A DNA stretch of 64,000 nucleotides, from the NCBI RefSeq assembly GCF_002567005.1, contig NZ_NUZU01000012.1, positions 77,949 through 141,948 on the forward strand, read 5' to 3'. Position 1 is the stretch's first letter, and the number at the start of each line of letters is the position of its first letter. The notes beneath the pieces are model-generated. The model was given only the letters and a program-made list of their open reading frames with translations, ran no database searches and had not been told where the DNA came from. This DNA is from Bacillus sp. AFS073361. GTDB lineage: Bacteria > Bacillota > Bacilli > Bacillales > Cytobacillaceae. Below, one piece after another: positions 63,750-64,000 of this stretch. The position numbers were made by a program, and so were the translations under genes.

Positions 63750-64000
63750 ATGGACCTGCAATATTGGGCGGAATTCCCATACACTCTACTATACGCATTA
63801 CCAAACGCCAGCATCACGGTAGAGCGAACGGTAGATAATCGCCTCTATCTCTACGACACCAATCGTCCTATTATTCGCTTCCAATATGCGTATCTATTAC
63901 AACTATCACTACGTGATATTAGAAAGGAGCGTGGCGATTTGTTATTCGAAGTGTTAACTACCGGCAGCATGCTCGGAGTACTTGGTGCTAGCTACTATTA
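63750..64000 (+). CDS. Partial ORF, divergent from the XRE gene, with an internal start that may begin an FtsK/SpoIIIE-like protein
   Basis: The frame is open from ATG 63750 to the window edge (83 codons). The first 63 codons begin MDLQYWAEFPYTLLYALPNA and have a weak start context. At 63939 a TTG in the same frame has AAAGGAG 9 bp upstream and begins LLFEVLTTGSMLGVLGASYY, which I recall as similar to the start of FtsK/SpoIIIE-like DNA translocases in Bacillus integrative elements. So either two genes are fused in frame, or translation restarts inside. The function is uncertain because only the start is visible. Confidence 0.5.
   Translation, partial: MDLQYWAEFPYTLLYALPNASITVERTVDNRLYLYDTNRPIIRFQYAYLLQLSLRDIRKERGDLLFEVLTTGSMLGVLGASYY

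Overview
The window is chromosomal DNA from an endospore-forming, low-GC Gram-positive bacterium of the Bacillaceae. Supporting this are spore genes (yunB, lytH, yutH, a YhcN/YlaJ lipoprotein, two CotF-like coat proteins, yuzL), near-consensus SigW, FadR, Fur and S-box control sites, AGGAGG-type ribosome binding sites with frequent TTG/GTG starts, and long blocks in the gene order known from Bacillus subtilis (yusU-yuzL-fadNAE-yusI-gcvH-yusGFED, metNIQ, sufCDSUB, yunFEDCB-lytH, lipA-yutCDEFGHI-yuzD-yutJ-yuzB-erpA). The genus is not fixed by the sequence; Bacillus, Neobacillus or Mesobacillus would all fit.

Layout. 1-8 kb: remnant of a DNA alkylation repair gene, a cation diffusion facilitator, a DUF3231 protein, an acyl-CoA thioesterase, nadE, an amino-acid permease and the cystine importer tcyABC. 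8-13 kb: SigW-driven NfeD/flotillin pair (yuaF-floT) and a secreted M6 metalloprotease of the immune inhibitor A type. 13-17.7 kb: a histidine kinase divergent from a response regulator/kinase pair, with an unusual structured intergenic region and 11-bp-spaced direct repeats, then an azoreductase-like flavoprotein. 17.7-21.2 kb: uppP, a GalT/HIT-like DUF4931 gene, rodA and a 21-bp-period intergenic repeat array. 21.2-26.3 kb: iron-siderophore uptake around a divergent promoter with four Fur boxes. 26.3-33 kb: spore coat genes and the FadR-controlled fadNAE beta-oxidation operon. 33-40.3 kb: yusI, gcvH and small yus genes, then two SAM-riboswitch-controlled methionine units (metY and metNIQ). 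40.7-46 kb: the suf Fe-S cluster operon, followed by a second, unrelated 21-bp-period array. 46-60.6 kb: the yun/yut block with lipoyl synthase and several Fe-S genes.

60.6-64 kb is the left end of an integrated mobile element placed just after erpA. It carries a tyrosine recombinase that lacks the segment with the first catalytic arginine, an AT-rich membrane-anchored cargo gene, a small gene under an apparent LexA box, a 48-codon membrane peptide gene, an XRE repressor, and a divergent ORF that runs off the window.

Functional threads. Sulfur and Fe-S metabolism is dense: cystine and methionine import, homocysteine synthesis, SUF, YutI and ErpA, with LipA as an Fe-S client and GcvH as lipoyl carrier. 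Iron import may feed the same pathway. The most unusual non-coding features are the two 21-bp-period arrays, a dispersed repeat whose AGAAAAGCG end sits on stop codons, the structured region between the two kinases, and the regulatory region of the mobile element.
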